Of a stretch of DNA of 64,000 bases, positions 1-9,031 are shown in pieces. Position 1 is the first letter of the stretch. Each line of letters begins with the position of its first letter. Under the pieces are notes generated by a model. That model was not told the origin of the DNA. It saw only the letters and a program-made list of their open reading frames with translations, and ran no database searches. The stretch comes from Arthrobacter sp. OY3WO11 (GTDB lineage: Bacteria > Actinomycetota > Actinomycetes > Actinomycetales > Micrococcaceae): NCBI RefSeq assembly GCF_001641125.1, contig NZ_LWLP01000001.1:2962079-3026078 (forward strand). The letters are read 5' to 3'. Both the position numbers and the translations under genes were made by a program.

Positions 1-209
1 ACTACAGTCCTTTGCTGATCCAGCGCGTTCCCCTGGCCATGGACGCGCGCGCCGACGGGAATGGACTCCTGCTGTCCCCGCAATCAACGTCGGAGGGCGA
101 CCTTTATGGAGTCCGCTTCGAGATAGAACCCAATCCGCCCGCAGGCAGGGCTGTACTGATTGCCCGCGGGAAGTCCTCGGCGGTGCAGGTGGCGTGGGCA
201 GGTACGTAG
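1..209 (+). CDS. 3' end of an unrecognised gene (partial)
   Basis: An open reading frame enters the window from the left, with codons in frame from base 3, and ends at a TAG at 207-209. The visible 68 residues contain a stretch resembling a beta-strand-rich C-terminus (RFEIEPNPPAGRAVLIARG) but no motif I can name. It is convergent with the next gene, whose stop lies only 20 bases away, the packing expected of a real gene end here. The body lies outside the window, so no function is proposed. It could be a chance frame, but the codon usage is compatible with its neighbours. Confidence 0.4.
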   Translation, partial: YSPLLIQRVPLAMDARADGNGLLLSPQSTSEGDLYGVRFEIEPNPPAGRAVLIARGKSSAVQVAWAGT

Positions 210-229
210 TGACCCTAGGGTGCAGCCGG

Positions 230-718
230 TCACAGCGCCGGGGTGGCGCCTCCTGTACGGGAGGCGTAGCTGATCACTTTGTTGTGAAACAGGAGCACGA
301 TCGCGGTGACCGCAGGAAGCAGCATTGCAAGGCCGGCGAGCACGAGCCCACCGCCAAGGGCGGGGAACCCTATGGTCAAAACGAACAGCTGCGCCACGAG
401 GGCAGCGGCACGGGTCCAGCGGTAGCCCCGGTAAAGATAGACGGCGACCGCGTACAGCCACGCCGAAAAGGCCAACAGTAACCCCAGGGTGAAAACCGCG
501 CCCCAAAAGGACAAGACCGGGCTCCCGACGGCCAACTGGTACCCGTACCAGCAAGCAGCGAGCAGAAGAGCCGTGGCTTCCGCAGCAACCACCAGAGTCA
601 CGACGATCACCGCCGGCGGCCGGAGACCCTGGTCACCCCCATCAGCAGGTTGCGGCCCCTGACCGGGTTCTTCGGAGGAGGACTGGGGGTTCGTGGGGTT
701 TATCGGGGGTCTTGACAC
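230..718 (-). CDS. small integral membrane protein, unknown function
   Basis: This 162-residue protein has a Pro/Gln/Ser-rich hydrophilic N-terminus (about 1-33) and then about four predicted membrane helices (roughly 34-60, 68-97, 104-122 and 125-146) with a short C-terminal tail. No catalytic motif is visible. The start codon is GTG at 716-718 with no obvious Shine-Dalgarno sequence, so the exact start is uncertain. It diverges from the whiB1-like gene with 212 bases between them. Membrane location is supported by hydrophobicity only, and the role is unknown. Confidence 0.7.
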   Translation of the reverse strand: MSRPPINPTNPQSSSEEPGQGPQPADGGDQGLRPPAVIVVTLVVAAEATALLLAACWYGYQLAVGSPVLSFWGAVFTLGLLLAFSAWLYAVAVYLYRGYRWTRAAALVAQLFVLTIGFPALGGGLVLAGLAMLLPAVTAIVLLFHNKVISYASRTGGATPAL

Positions 719-860
719 ACTGGCACCATACCGGACATAGTCGGACAGTGGTTGGGGCCATCAGCGCCAGTGTGATGTATCGCTCAGCGTTCCGCGGATA
801 TCAAGCGTTATTACCTCTTGTTTACACGTCGTTAACATGACAGGCTTGATTCAGATGACC

Positions 861-884
861 AAGGGGGCCCTGCCGGGCCCTTTT
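861..884 (+). promoter_or_regulatory. terminator-like hairpin in the whiB1 leader
   Basis: Ten pairs (two G-U) join 861-870 to 875-884 around a TGCC loop; the core GGGCCC/GGGCCC is perfect. The 3' side runs into TTTTCCTTT. It lies 46 bases before the first whiB1 ATG candidate, so it would be in the mRNA leader if transcription starts upstream of 860. It looks like an intrinsic terminator or attenuator, but function is inferred. Confidence 0.45.
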
Positions 885-930
885 CCTTTGTAGCTACTAG
901 TGAATAATTTCACAAGGGCTCTTCCCAGAA

Positions 931-1197
931 ATGGAGCAACTGATCAGCATGGATTGGCGTAACCGCGCAGCGTGCCTCGAAAAGGACCCTGAACTCTTCT
1001 TCCCCGTTGGGAACACCGGGCCCGCCCTTCTGCAGATCGAAGAAGCAAAAAGCGTCTGCCGCCGCTGCCCCGTTGTGGATACTTGCCTGCAGTGGGCTTT
1101 GGAGTCTGGCCAGGACGCAGGCGTCTGGGGCGGCATGAGCGAAGATGAGCGCCGGGCGCTGAAGCGCCGCGCTGCCCGCGCCCGCCGCGCCTCCTAG
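931..1197 (+). CDS. whiB1: WhiB-family Fe-S transcription factor (WhiB1 type)
   Basis: This is an 88-residue Wbl protein. It has the four conserved cysteines that hold a [4Fe-4S] cluster: one in RAACLEKDPELFFP and three in the run SVCRRCPVVDTC. The GVWGG turn is followed by a basic C-terminal DNA-binding tail (RRALKRRAARARRAS). Sequence and the convergent pdtaS-like neighbour match mycobacterial WhiB1 (Rv3219, next to Rv3220c), an NO-sensing essential regulator that binds the primary sigma factor. Two starts are possible: ATG at 931, or ATG at 949, which gives MDWRN and matches the mycobacterial N-terminus better. Neither has a strong ribosome site. A terminator-like hairpin lies in the leader and a very strong one follows the gene. 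Confidence 0.93.
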   Translation: MEQLISMDWRNRAACLEKDPELFFPVGNTGPALLQIEEAKSVCRRCPVVDTCLQWALESGQDAGVWGGMSEDERRALKRRAARARRAS

Positions 1198-1213
1198 GCA
1201 CACTTCAACCCAC

Positions 1214-1266
1214 ACAACAACAGCCCCGGCCGCAACCTCAATGGTTGCCGCCGGGGCTGTTGTTGT
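1214..1266. terminator. long hairpin terminator between whiB1 and pdtaS
   Basis: A perfect 17-bp inverted repeat (1214-1230 with 1250-1266) is extended, after one C-C mismatch, by six more pairs (1232-1237 with 1243-1248) around a five-base loop. It sits between two convergent genes and its outer arms are A/T-containing (ACAACAACA / TGTTGTTGT). It could therefore act in both directions. Confidence 0.85.
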
Positions 1267-1317
1267 TCCACATACCACCGTGGTGGCCGGGCTGACCAAC
1301 TGCTCCTGCGCCGGAAC

Positions 1318-2784
1318 CTACTTGCCTGCCAGGCTGATCCGGATCTCCACTGCGGTGCCGCCACCTTCCCGGGGGCGCCACCGGATAGTCCCGCCCAGCT
1401 CGCTTGTCACCAGGGTCCGTACGATCTGAAGCCCAAGTCCCTCAACGTGGGGCGTATCCGGAAGCCCCACGCCGTCGTCGGCAATGGTGACGGTGAGTTC
1501 CTCACCGTCGTCCCCCTCGGACCGGTCGGCGATCAGCCAAACCGTCCCGGCCCTGCCCTCAAGCCCATGCTCCACCGCGTTGGTCACGAGCTCGTTGATG
1601 ACCAGGGCCAGCGGGGTGGCAAGATCACTCGGCAGCTCCCCGAAGGTGCCGGACCGTTCCGTTCTGACCTGCTGCGAGGGGGATGCGACTTCGGCCGACA
1701 GGCGGAACTGGCGCCCGATCAGCTCGTCGAAATCAACGCTCTGGGTGAGGCCCTGGGACAGAGTCTCGTGGACGAGCGCGATGGTAGCCACCCGGCGCAT
1801 GGCCTGCTCCAGCCCCTGCTTTGCTTCGTCGCTGACCATGCGGCGGGACTGCATGCGCAGCAAGGCCGCGACAGTCTGCAGATTGTTCTTGACCCGGTGG
1901 TGGATCTCGCGGATAGTGGCGTCCTTGGTCACCAGCTCCATTTCACGCCGGCGAAGCTCCGACACATCACGGCAAAGGACCAGCGCACCGAACCGTTGCT
2001 GCTCATCCCGCAGCGGAATGGCGCGCAGGGACAGGCTCACGCCACGGGATTCAATCTCACTGCGCCAGGGCATTCGCCCGGTAACCACCAGAGGCAACGT
2101 CTCGTCCACCATCCGGCGGTCCTTCAGCAAGCTGGCAGTCACCTCGGCCAGTGAGCGGCCTTCCAACGACTCCCCGTCACCGAGCCGCCTGAACGCAGAG
2201 ACACCGTTAGGGCTCGCGTACTGCACAATTCCCTCTGCATCCAGCCTGATGAGCCCGTCCCCCACCCGTGGTGCACCGCGGCGGGAACCGGTGGGCGAAG
2301 CGAAGTCCGGCCACAGCCCCAGCGTCCCCATCCGGAGGAGGTCGTATGCACACTGGCGGTACGTCAGTTCAAGGCGCGACGGCATCCGCGAACTGGAAAG
2401 GTCCATGTGGGTGGTGACCACAGCCAGCGTGCGCCCGTTGCGGACCATGGGAACGGCCTCCACGCGGAGGGCCATATCACTGCTCCAGTTGGTTTCGCTG
2501 GATCGCTCGATGGAACGGCTGTTCCAGGCCTTGTCCACAAGGGGCTGCAGGTCCGAGCGGATGCCCTCCCCCACGAAATCCCCGTGGAACACGGTGTGCG
2601 TGGTGGAGGGCCGCACGTGGGCGAGCGCCACGTAGCCAAGATCAGGGTGGGGAAACCACAGCGCCAGATCGGCGAACGCAAGGTCCGCAACCATCTGCCA
2701 GTCCCCCACCAGGAGGTGCAGCCATTCGGCATCGCCCGGCCCAAAATCAGCATGTTCCCTGATAGGGTCCGTAAAGATTGCCAC
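1318..2784 (-). CDS. pdtaS: PdtaS-like sensor histidine kinase (HisKA_2 family)
   Basis: The 488-residue protein has no membrane segment. It has an N-terminal GAF-like sensor region (about 1-155), a PAS domain (about 175-285), a HisKA_2 dimerisation/phosphoacceptor segment with IREIHHRVKNN at 291-301 (H295/H296), and an HATPase with N-box NELVTNAVEHG (397-407), DDGVG (436-440) and GLGLQIV (449-455). This architecture and the location beside whiB1 match mycobacterial PdtaS, which phosphorylates the ANTAR antiterminator PdtaR. No PdtaR partner is in this window. The start is a GTG at 2782-2784 preceded closely by GGAGGT. It is a soluble cytosolic kinase. Confidence 0.9.
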   Translation of the reverse strand: MAIFTDPIREHADFGPGDAEWLHLLVGDWQMVADLAFADLALWFPHPDLGYVALAHVRPSTTHTVFHGDFVGEGIRSDLQPLVDKAWNSRSIERSSETNWSSDMALRVEAVPMVRNGRTLAVVTTHMDLSSSRMPSRLELTYRQCAYDLLRMGTLGLWPDFASPTGSRRGAPRVGDGLIRLDAEGIVQYASPNGVSAFRRLGDGESLEGRSLAEVTASLLKDRRMVDETLPLVVTGRMPWRSEIESRGVSLSLRAIPLRDEQQRFGALVLCRDVSELRRREMELVTKDATIREIHHRVKNNLQTVAALLRMQSRRMVSDEAKQGLEQAMRRVATIALVHETLSQGLTQSVDFDELIGRQFRLSAEVASPSQQVRTERSGTFGELPSDLATPLALVINELVTNAVEHGLEGRAGTVWLIADRSEGDDGEELTVTIADDGVGLPDTPHVEGLGLQIVRTLVTSELGGTIRWRPREGGGTAVEIRISLAGK

Positions 2785-2812
2785 TGCACCTCCATTTTCG
2801 ACGCCGGACTTG

Positions 2813-5800
2813 CTAGCGTCGGACGATTGACCTCAAGAGCCTCAATGCTACCGACAGTGACGCCATATCGTCGGCCTCGAGCGAATTCACCTCGTCGAAC
2901 ATGCTCTTCGCCCGGGTGAGCTGCTCGGCATTCCGGGCCTCCCAGTCCTTCAGCCGCGCCTCCGGCGAGTCAGCGGCAGCAGTGGCTTCCAGCACCGCCG
3001 TCGTCATATCCGAGATGGTGGAATACAGGTCATCCCGCAAGGCCGCCCTGGCCAGCGCCTGCCACCTGTCCTGCCGGGGCAGGCTGCTGATCCGCTCCAA
3101 CAGTGAATCTGCATGGAACCGGTTGAAGACTGTGTAATAAACGGCGGCAATCTCCTCGACGGGGTCCTTGCGCACGTGGGCAATCTTGGCGATGTCCAGC
3201 AGCACGAAGCTTTCGAAAAGCTCTGCCCAGCGCAATGCCAGACCTTCCGGCAGCTCCCACTCGCGTGCGTTCTCCAGCCAGCTGGCCACCCGGTCCCGGT
3301 CATCACCGCGCAGGTATTCCAGGAGGCGCCCCCGCATTGGCTCCATCACGGGTTTGAACTCGGAGACCACATCCGCGATGGGCCGCGACATTGTTCCCTG
3401 TCCCAGGAGCCAGCGGACGGCCCGGTCCAGCAGCCGCCTGATGTCCAGGTGGACGGTACTCCAGTGCTCCGTGGGGAAGGACGCCGGGAGGCTGTTCAGT
3501 TCCCCCACCATGGTGTCAAGATCGTAGACCTCCCTCAACGCAACAAACGCCTTGGCCACGGCGACCTCGCTGGCGGACGTTTCCTCCATCACCCGGAAGG
3601 CGAACGTAATGCCGCCGAGGTTGATGATGTCATTGGCAACCACCGTGGCGATGATTTCGCGGCGGAGCGGGTGGGTATCCAGTTCGGCGTCAAAGCGCTC
3701 GCGCAGCTGTGCCGGGAAATAGGCGCGCAACGTCTGCCTGAACCAGGGGTCATCGGCCAGGTCGCTTTCCCGCAACGCCGTTGCCAGCTCGATCTTTGCG
3801 TAAGCGGCCAGCACCGAAAGTTCCGGTGACGTCAGTCCCTGCCCCTGCTGCAGCCTCTCGTGCAGGGCTTCCGTGGTGGGAAGCGCCTCAAGATCCCTCT
3901 TCAGGTCTGCTGTCTTCTCCAGCCAGTCCATCAGCCGCTCGTAGCTGGGGCTCCACTCGGCAACCCTGGTCCGGTCATTCAGCAGCAGGATGTTCTGGTC
4001 GATGTTGTCTTCGAGCACCAGCTGGCCCACTTCGTCAGTCATCGACGCCAGGAAACCTGCACGTTCTTCGGGCGACAGCTTTCCGGCCGCCACCATCCGG
4101 TCCACGAAAATCTTGATGTTCACTTCATGGTCGGAGCAATCAACGCCGGCGGAGTTGTCGATGGCGTCGGTGTTGAGGATGACGCCCTGCAGCGCCGCTT
4201 CAATGCGCCCGCGCTGCGTCATGCCGAGGTTTCCGCCTTCTCCCACCACCTTGACGCGCAGGTCCCGGCCGTCGACGCGGATCGAGTCGTTGGCCTTGTC
4301 CCCGACCATCGCGTTCGTTTCGGTGCTCGCCTTGACGTACGTACCAATGCCGCCGTTGTAGAGCAGGTCCGCAGGGGCCAGGAGGATCGCGCGGAGGAGT
4401 TCAGGCGGGCTGAGTTCGGTTGTTTCAGCCGGCAGGCCCAGCGCGGCACGAACCTGGGGTGATACCGGAATGGACTTTGCCTGCCGGGCAAAAACGCCGC
4501 CGCCCTCACTGATCAGGGACTTGTTGTAGTCATCCCACGAGGACCTCGGCAGCTCGAACAGCCGCTGCCGTTCCACGAACGAGGTCTCCTCGTCGGGGTT
4601 GGGATCGAGGAAGATGTGCCGGTGGTCGAAGGCGGCGAGGAGGCGGATGTGGCGCGAGAGCAGCATGCCGTTGCCAAACACGTCGCCCGACATGTCACCC
4701 ACGCCGACCACGGTGAACGGCTGGGTCTGCGTATCAAGGTCGAGCTCGCTGAAGTGGCGCTTCACCGACTCCCAGGCGCCGCGGGCGGTGATGCCCATGG
4801 CCTTGTGGTCGTAGCCCACGGAGCCGCCTGACGCGAACGCGTCCCCCAGCCAGAATCCGTACTCCGCAGCCAGTCCGTTGGCGATGTCCGAGAAGGTCGC
4901 AGTGCCCTTGTCGGCAGCTACCACGAGGTAGGAATCGGCGTCGTCATGCCTGACAACGTCCGACGGCGGCACAAGCCTTTCGCTGTCACCCTCGGTAATG
5001 AGGTTGTCGGTGATGTCCAGCAGGCCCCTGATAAAGGTCTTGTAGCTTTCGATTCCTTCCGCCATCCAGGCGGCACGGTCTGCCGTCGGGTCCGGCAGCT
5101 GCTTGGCAAAGAACCCGCCCTTGGCCCCCGTGGGCACGATGACCGCATTCTTTACTGTCTGCGCCTTCACCAGCCCGAGGATCTCTGTGCGGAAATCCTC
5201 GCGGCGGTCGGACCAGCGAAGCCCGCCGCGGGCCACCTTGCCGAAGCGGAGGTGGACGCCCTCAACGCGCGGCGAGTAGACCCAGATCTCGAACATGGGG
5301 CGCGGGAACGGCAGGCCCTCGATCTGTGATGGATCGAGTTTGAAGCTCAGGTGCGTCCTGTTCTGGTAGTAATTCGTCCGGAGCGTCGACTCGATCAGGT
5401 TGACGAACGTGCGCAGGACCCTGTCGGCGTCGAGCGTTGCCACCTTCTCGATGGACACGTCCAGATCCTTACGGACGGAGGCCTGGGCTTCTGCCCGCTC
5501 GTCGTCGCTAAGGGAGGGGTCGAAGCGCGCCGCGAAGAGCGCGTTGAGCCCCTTGGTCACCCGCGGGTTGGCCAGCAGGGTGTCTGCCATGAACCCAAAC
5601 GAGTTGGTATTCCCCATCTGGCGCATGTAGCGCGCATAGGCCCGCAGCACGGTTACCTGCCGCCAGTGCAGGCCCTCCCTCAGGACCAGCCGGTCGAAGC
5701 TGTCCGATTCGGCTGCGCCGGTGACTGCCGCGCCGAAGGAATCGGCCAGCAGTTGCCCGGTTGAGAGCGGATTCACCTTGGCCGGGTACTTCAGGCCGAG

Positions 5801-7672
5801 GTCGTACAGGAAGAAATCGCGGCTGTCCGCGGTCTCAATTTCAAAGGGCCGCTCATCCAGGACTTCCAGGCCAAGGTTGTGGAAGTACGGGAGGATCTGG
5901 CTGAGGCTCTTGGGTTCAAGCATGTAGAGCTTGACGCGTGCGTCTTCCTCCAGCGTTGCGCCCGCCCCTTCCGGGAGGTAGACGTGGACGCCGGGCCGCT
6001 CCTGAACAGCACCTTCGGACCGTTCCGCGGCGGCGCCGTACTTTTCAAAGCGCGCAATGTCTTCGAGGGCGTCCTCCACTTCGTAGTCCACGCGGTAACT
6101 GGCCGGGAATGCCTCGGACCAGATGGCCGCAAGCTCCTTCGCCTCGGGAACGTCCCGGCTCTCACGCAGCACCTCTGCGATGCCTTCGCTCCAGGAACGG
6201 GCGGCACGGACAAGGCGCGTCTCGAGTTCCACGGTATTTACGCCGCTGAAGTCCGCATTCTTGGGCAGCCGGATGCGGAAGAACAGCCGCGCCAGCGCCG
6301 ACTCCGTCATCCGGGCTTCGTAGTCGATGGAAACAGCCTGGAACGTTTCGCGTAGTTCCTGCTCTATGCGGAGCCTGACGTTGGTGGTGTACCTGTCCCT
6401 GGGGAGATACACCACGGCGGACATGAACCTGCCATAGATGTCCGGCCGGAGGAAGAGCCTGGTGCGGCGGCGCTCCTGCAGCTTCTGAATCCCAAGCGCC
6501 GTTGCGGCCAGGTCCTGGATCTCGATTTGGAACAGCTCATCCCGGGGGTAGGTTTCCAGGATCCCGAGCAGGTCCTTCCCGGAGTGGGAGTCTGGCGGGA
6601 AGCCGGCGCTCTGAAGCACCGCATCGACCTTTTCCCGCACGATGGGGATGTCCCGGACGGAGCCGGTGTAGGCACTGGTGGCAAAGAGTCCAATGAAGCG
6701 GCGCTCTCCATTGACGTTGCCCTCGGCGTCAAAGCTCTTGACCCCGACATAGTCCAGGTACGCCGAGCGGTGGACGGTTGACCTGGAGTTGGCCTTGGTG
6801 ATGACCAGGGCACGCTTTTCCCGGGCCTTTTTCCGGCCTGTATCCGTCAGGTGCTGGATGTGCGGCGAGTCCTCGGAGTCCCGCAGCAGTCCCAGGCCGC
6901 TGTTGTCACGCAGTTCCAGGACGTCTTCGCCGTCGACGTTGACCAGGTCATACTCCCGGTAGCCTAGGAACGTGAAGTTCCCGTCGTCGAGCCAGCGCAG
7001 CAGGTCCTTCGCTTGCCGCAGCTCCGCAATCTGCGCAGGATTTGCGATCTGGTCCAGGCTTTCCGCGATCTGGATGGCCCTCTGACGCATCTTCGGCCAG
7101 TCCTCGACGGCAGCGCGAACATCCTTGAGGACACGTTCGAGGCCCTCGAGGAGGGCTGCCTTTGCTTCCGTGGAGACTCGGTTAATTTCGACGGCGATCC
7201 AGGACTCCATGTGGGAGGCATCCCCGCCCTGGGCAATCAGGTGCGAAAGGTTGGGCATGGCAGCCGTGTCGCCGCTGGATATCCCGAGGTGCGCGGGGAC
7301 CCTGTTTACCTTGGTGAGTCCGCCGCTCTCCCGGTTACGTGTCGCCACGAATAGTGGGTGAATTACCAGCTTGATGGCGGCATGCTGCCGGACAAGCTCG
7401 GCATTCACGGAATCGACCAGGAACGGCATGTCATCGGTAACAACGAAGACGACGCTGCTGTCTTCCTCGTCCATGATGGCGATTTTCGCCTGACCCCGCT
7501 GCCGGACCGAGGCAACGTCCCGGTGGTGGTTCGCCCGTGCCACCAGCACGTTCCGCGGGTAGGCCCGGGCGTCCTCTTCGGCTAGGTGCTGGTAGTAGTC
7601 CCCGATGAAACTCTCATCGCCTTCAATGGAAAGGGGCTGATCCTCCACGCTGGATCCAGACGACATCGACAA
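2813..7672 (-). CDS. gdh: NAD-specific glutamate dehydrogenase, large (180-kDa) class
   Basis: This 1619-residue protein matches the very large NAD-GDH class of actinobacteria and proteobacteria (mycobacterial Rv2476c type). It would oxidatively deaminate glutamate to 2-oxoglutarate and ammonium in the cytosol. A long N-terminal regulatory half with ACT-like modules precedes the catalytic core. The core carries GGLRWSDRREDFRTE near residue 810, QTVKNAVIVPTGAKGGF near 840-850, and a Rossmann-like NAD region (VVGVGDMSGDVFGNGM near 990). The length is normal for the class and there is no frameshift. The gene stands alone, followed 28 bases later by pdtaS. In mycobacteria this enzyme is controlled by GarA; no GarA is present here. 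Confidence 0.95.
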   Translation of the reverse strand: MSMSSGSSVEDQPLSIEGDESFIGDYYQHLAEEDARAYPRNVLVARANHHRDVASVRQRGQAKIAIMDEEDSSVVFVVTDDMPFLVDSVNAELVRQHAAIKLVIHPLFVATRNRESGGLTKVNRVPAHLGISSGDTAAMPNLSHLIAQGGDASHMESWIAVEINRVSTEAKAALLEGLERVLKDVRAAVEDWPKMRQRAIQIAESLDQIANPAQIAELRQAKDLLRWLDDGNFTFLGYREYDLVNVDGEDVLELRDNSGLGLLRDSEDSPHIQHLTDTGRKKAREKRALVITKANSRSTVHRSAYLDYVGVKSFDAEGNVNGERRFIGLFATSAYTGSVRDIPIVREKVDAVLQSAGFPPDSHSGKDLLGILETYPRDELFQIEIQDLAATALGIQKLQERRRTRLFLRPDIYGRFMSAVVYLPRDRYTTNVRLRIEQELRETFQAVSIDYEARMTESALARLFFRIRLPKNADFSGVNTVELETRLVRAARSWSEGIAEVLRESRDVPEAKELAAIWSEAFPASYRVDYEVEDALEDIARFEKYGAAAERSEGAVQERPGVHVYLPEGAGATLEEDARVKLYMLEPKSLSQILPYFHNLGLEVLDERPFEIETADSRDFFLYDLGLKYPAKVNPLSTGQLLADSFGAAVTGAAESDSFDRLVLREGLHWRQVTVLRAYARYMRQMGNTNSFGFMADTLLANPRVTKGLNALFAARFDPSLSDDERAEAQASVRKDLDVSIEKVATLDADRVLRTFVNLIESTLRTNYYQNRTHLSFKLDPSQIEGLPFPRPMFEIWVYSPRVEGVHLRFGKVARGGLRWSDRREDFRTEILGLVKAQTVKNAVIVPTGAKGGFFAKQLPDPTADRAAWMAEGIESYKTFIRGLLDITDNLITEGDSERLVPPSDVVRHDDADSYLVVAADKGTATFSDIANGLAAEYGFWLGDAFASGGSVGYDHKAMGITARGAWESVKRHFSELDLDTQTQPFTVVGVGDMSGDVFGNGMLLSRHIRLLAAFDHRHIFLDPNPDEETSFVERQRLFELPRSSWDDYNKSLISEGGGVFARQAKSIPVSPQVRAALGLPAETTELSPPELLRAILLAPADLLYNGGIGTYVKASTETNAMVGDKANDSIRVDGRDLRVKVVGEGGNLGMTQRGRIEAALQGVILNTDAIDNSAGVDCSDHEVNIKIFVDRMVAAGKLSPEERAGFLASMTDEVGQLVLEDNIDQNILLLNDRTRVAEWSPSYERLMDWLEKTADLKRDLEALPTTEALHERLQQGQGLTSPELSVLAAYAKIELATALRESDLADDPWFRQTLRAYFPAQLRERFDAELDTHPLRREIIATVVANDIINLGGITFAFRVMEETSASEVAVAKAFVALREVYDLDTMVGELNSLPASFPTEHWSTVHLDIRRLLDRAVRWLLGQGTMSRPIADVVSEFKPVMEPMRGRLLEYLRGDDRDRVASWLENAREWELPEGLALRWAELFESFVLLDIAKIAHVRKDPVEEIAAVYYTVFNRFHADSLLERISSLPRQDRWQALARAALRDDLYSTISDMTTAVLEATAAADSPEARLKDWEARNAEQLTRAKSMFDEVNSLEADDMASLSVALRLLRSIVRR

Positions 7673-7723
7673 ACGCCTCCATCACGAAATATTTGCTGCA
7701 CCATTGCAGCTCTTATGGCGAGC

Positions 7724-9031
7724 CTAGTCCTTCACCCGACGCCTTGCTGTGGAAGAAAAGACAGAGGATTTTCGTTTTTGCTGGGCAGGTGCACAAACGA
7801 GTTCGCGGATGGCGTGTCGGAGCGCCGAATCCGGGGCAGCTTCAAGCAGCAGTGAGCCTCCCAGGAGAGCGGCGTCTGCCGCGGCAGCGTCGTGGGGCAG
7901 GAACCCTTTCAGTTCGGATGCCGGGCCGTACCGTTCCCACGCGTCCCTCAACTGCCGTTCCGGCCCCCTGCCCACGGATGAAGCACGCACCCTGTTCATG
8001 ACAACAATGGGCGAAACACCGGGAACAGCCTCTTCCAGTTCGGTGAGACCGCGCACCAGCCTGGGGACCCCGACCGGATCGGCGGCGCCGACCGCGTACA
8101 CCGTATCGGCCAGTTCCAGGGACCGCAGCGTTGCCGCATTCCGGCGCGGCGCCATCGTGTCGAAGCTGAGTTCCTCATCCGCTTCAAGGCAAAACCCGGC
8201 ATCCACCACCACCACTTCAGCTATTTCCCGCGCGCGGTTGAGGACGAGCGCGAGGGCTGAGGCGCGAAGTTCCGTCCAGCGGTCCGCGCGGGTGATGCCC
8301 GTGAGCACCCTGAAAGTACCGGACTTTGTTGCCACCGGAGCTGCAATCTTTTCAAGGGCCTCCCTGTCCAACAGGCCCTGGTCTGCGAGCCGGCACGCCT
8401 GCGCCAGCCCGGCGGACTCGTCGAGGAGCCCTAGCACGGCTGCGATGCTGGCGCCGTAGCTGTCAGCGTCAACAAGGACCACTCCTTTTCCATCCACCGC
8501 CAGCTCGCCTGCCATGTTCGCAGCCAGGGTGGTCCGGCCGGGCGCGCCAGCCGGACCCCACACGGCAATGATCCTCCCCGGCCCAGGTTCCCCCGGGCCT
8601 GGAGGCGGCTCCACCGGGACCGGCTTCAGCGCATCGCCGGGATCAGCCGGACTACTCCTTGGGGCAGTGCGCAGTCCCGATCCCGACAGTTGGGACACGG
8701 CCTCGGCAATCCGGTCCGACAACGCAGCGGACTCCACGCCGGTCAGCGCCGAAGCTACCCCTATCGCCCGCAGCCTGGCCGCTTCATCGGCGTTGTCCGT
8801 CAATGCAACAATGGCCACCCCAACGGCTGAGAGCCGGTCCACCAGGGAGGACGTCAGGCCTTCGGAACCTTCCGCTACGACGGCCGCCCTCGCCAGCCCG
8901 CTTTGGCATGCGGCAAGAAGTTCGGGAAGTTCCGTACACCTCCGGACCACAGTGACCGGCCCGTGCAGCCGTTCCAGCCCACCGACCAGGTCTTCCCGGC
9001 TCTGGCCAACGGTGACCACCGGTATGCTCAC
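7724..9031 (-). CDS. CpaE/MinD-like ATPase with altered P-loop
   Basis: The 435-residue protein has an N-terminal receiver-like region (1-115), a Pro-rich linker and a C-terminal SIMIBI-type domain. It has GPAGAPGRTT at 159-168 where the deviant Walker A motif would read GKGGxGKT, so the invariant lysine is replaced by Arg166. VVLVDAD at 184-190 fits the next strand of the ParA/MinD fold. This resembles CpaE of Flp/Tad pilus systems and the mycobacterial Ssd septum-site protein. It overlaps the upstream SAF-domain gene by four bases, so the two are translationally coupled. ATPase activity is uncertain because of the altered P-loop. No other Tad genes are in the window. Confidence 0.8.
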   Translation of the reverse strand: MSIPVVTVGQSREDLVGGLERLHGPVTVVRRCTELPELLAACQSGLARAAVVAEGSEGLTSSLVDRLSAVGVAIVALTDNADEAARLRAIGVASALTGVESAALSDRIAEAVSQLSGSGLRTAPRSSPADPGDALKPVPVEPPPGPGEPGPGRIIAVWGPAGAPGRTTLAANMAGELAVDGKGVVLVDADSYGASIAAVLGLLDESAGLAQACRLADQGLLDREALEKIAAPVATKSGTFRVLTGITRADRWTELRASALALVLNRAREIAEVVVVDAGFCLEADEELSFDTMAPRRNAATLRSLELADTVYAVGAADPVGVPRLVRGLTELEEAVPGVSPIVVMNRVRASSVGRGPERQLRDAWERYGPASELKGFLPHDAAAADAALLGGSLLLEAAPDSALRHAIRELVCAPAQQKRKSSVFSSTARRRVKD

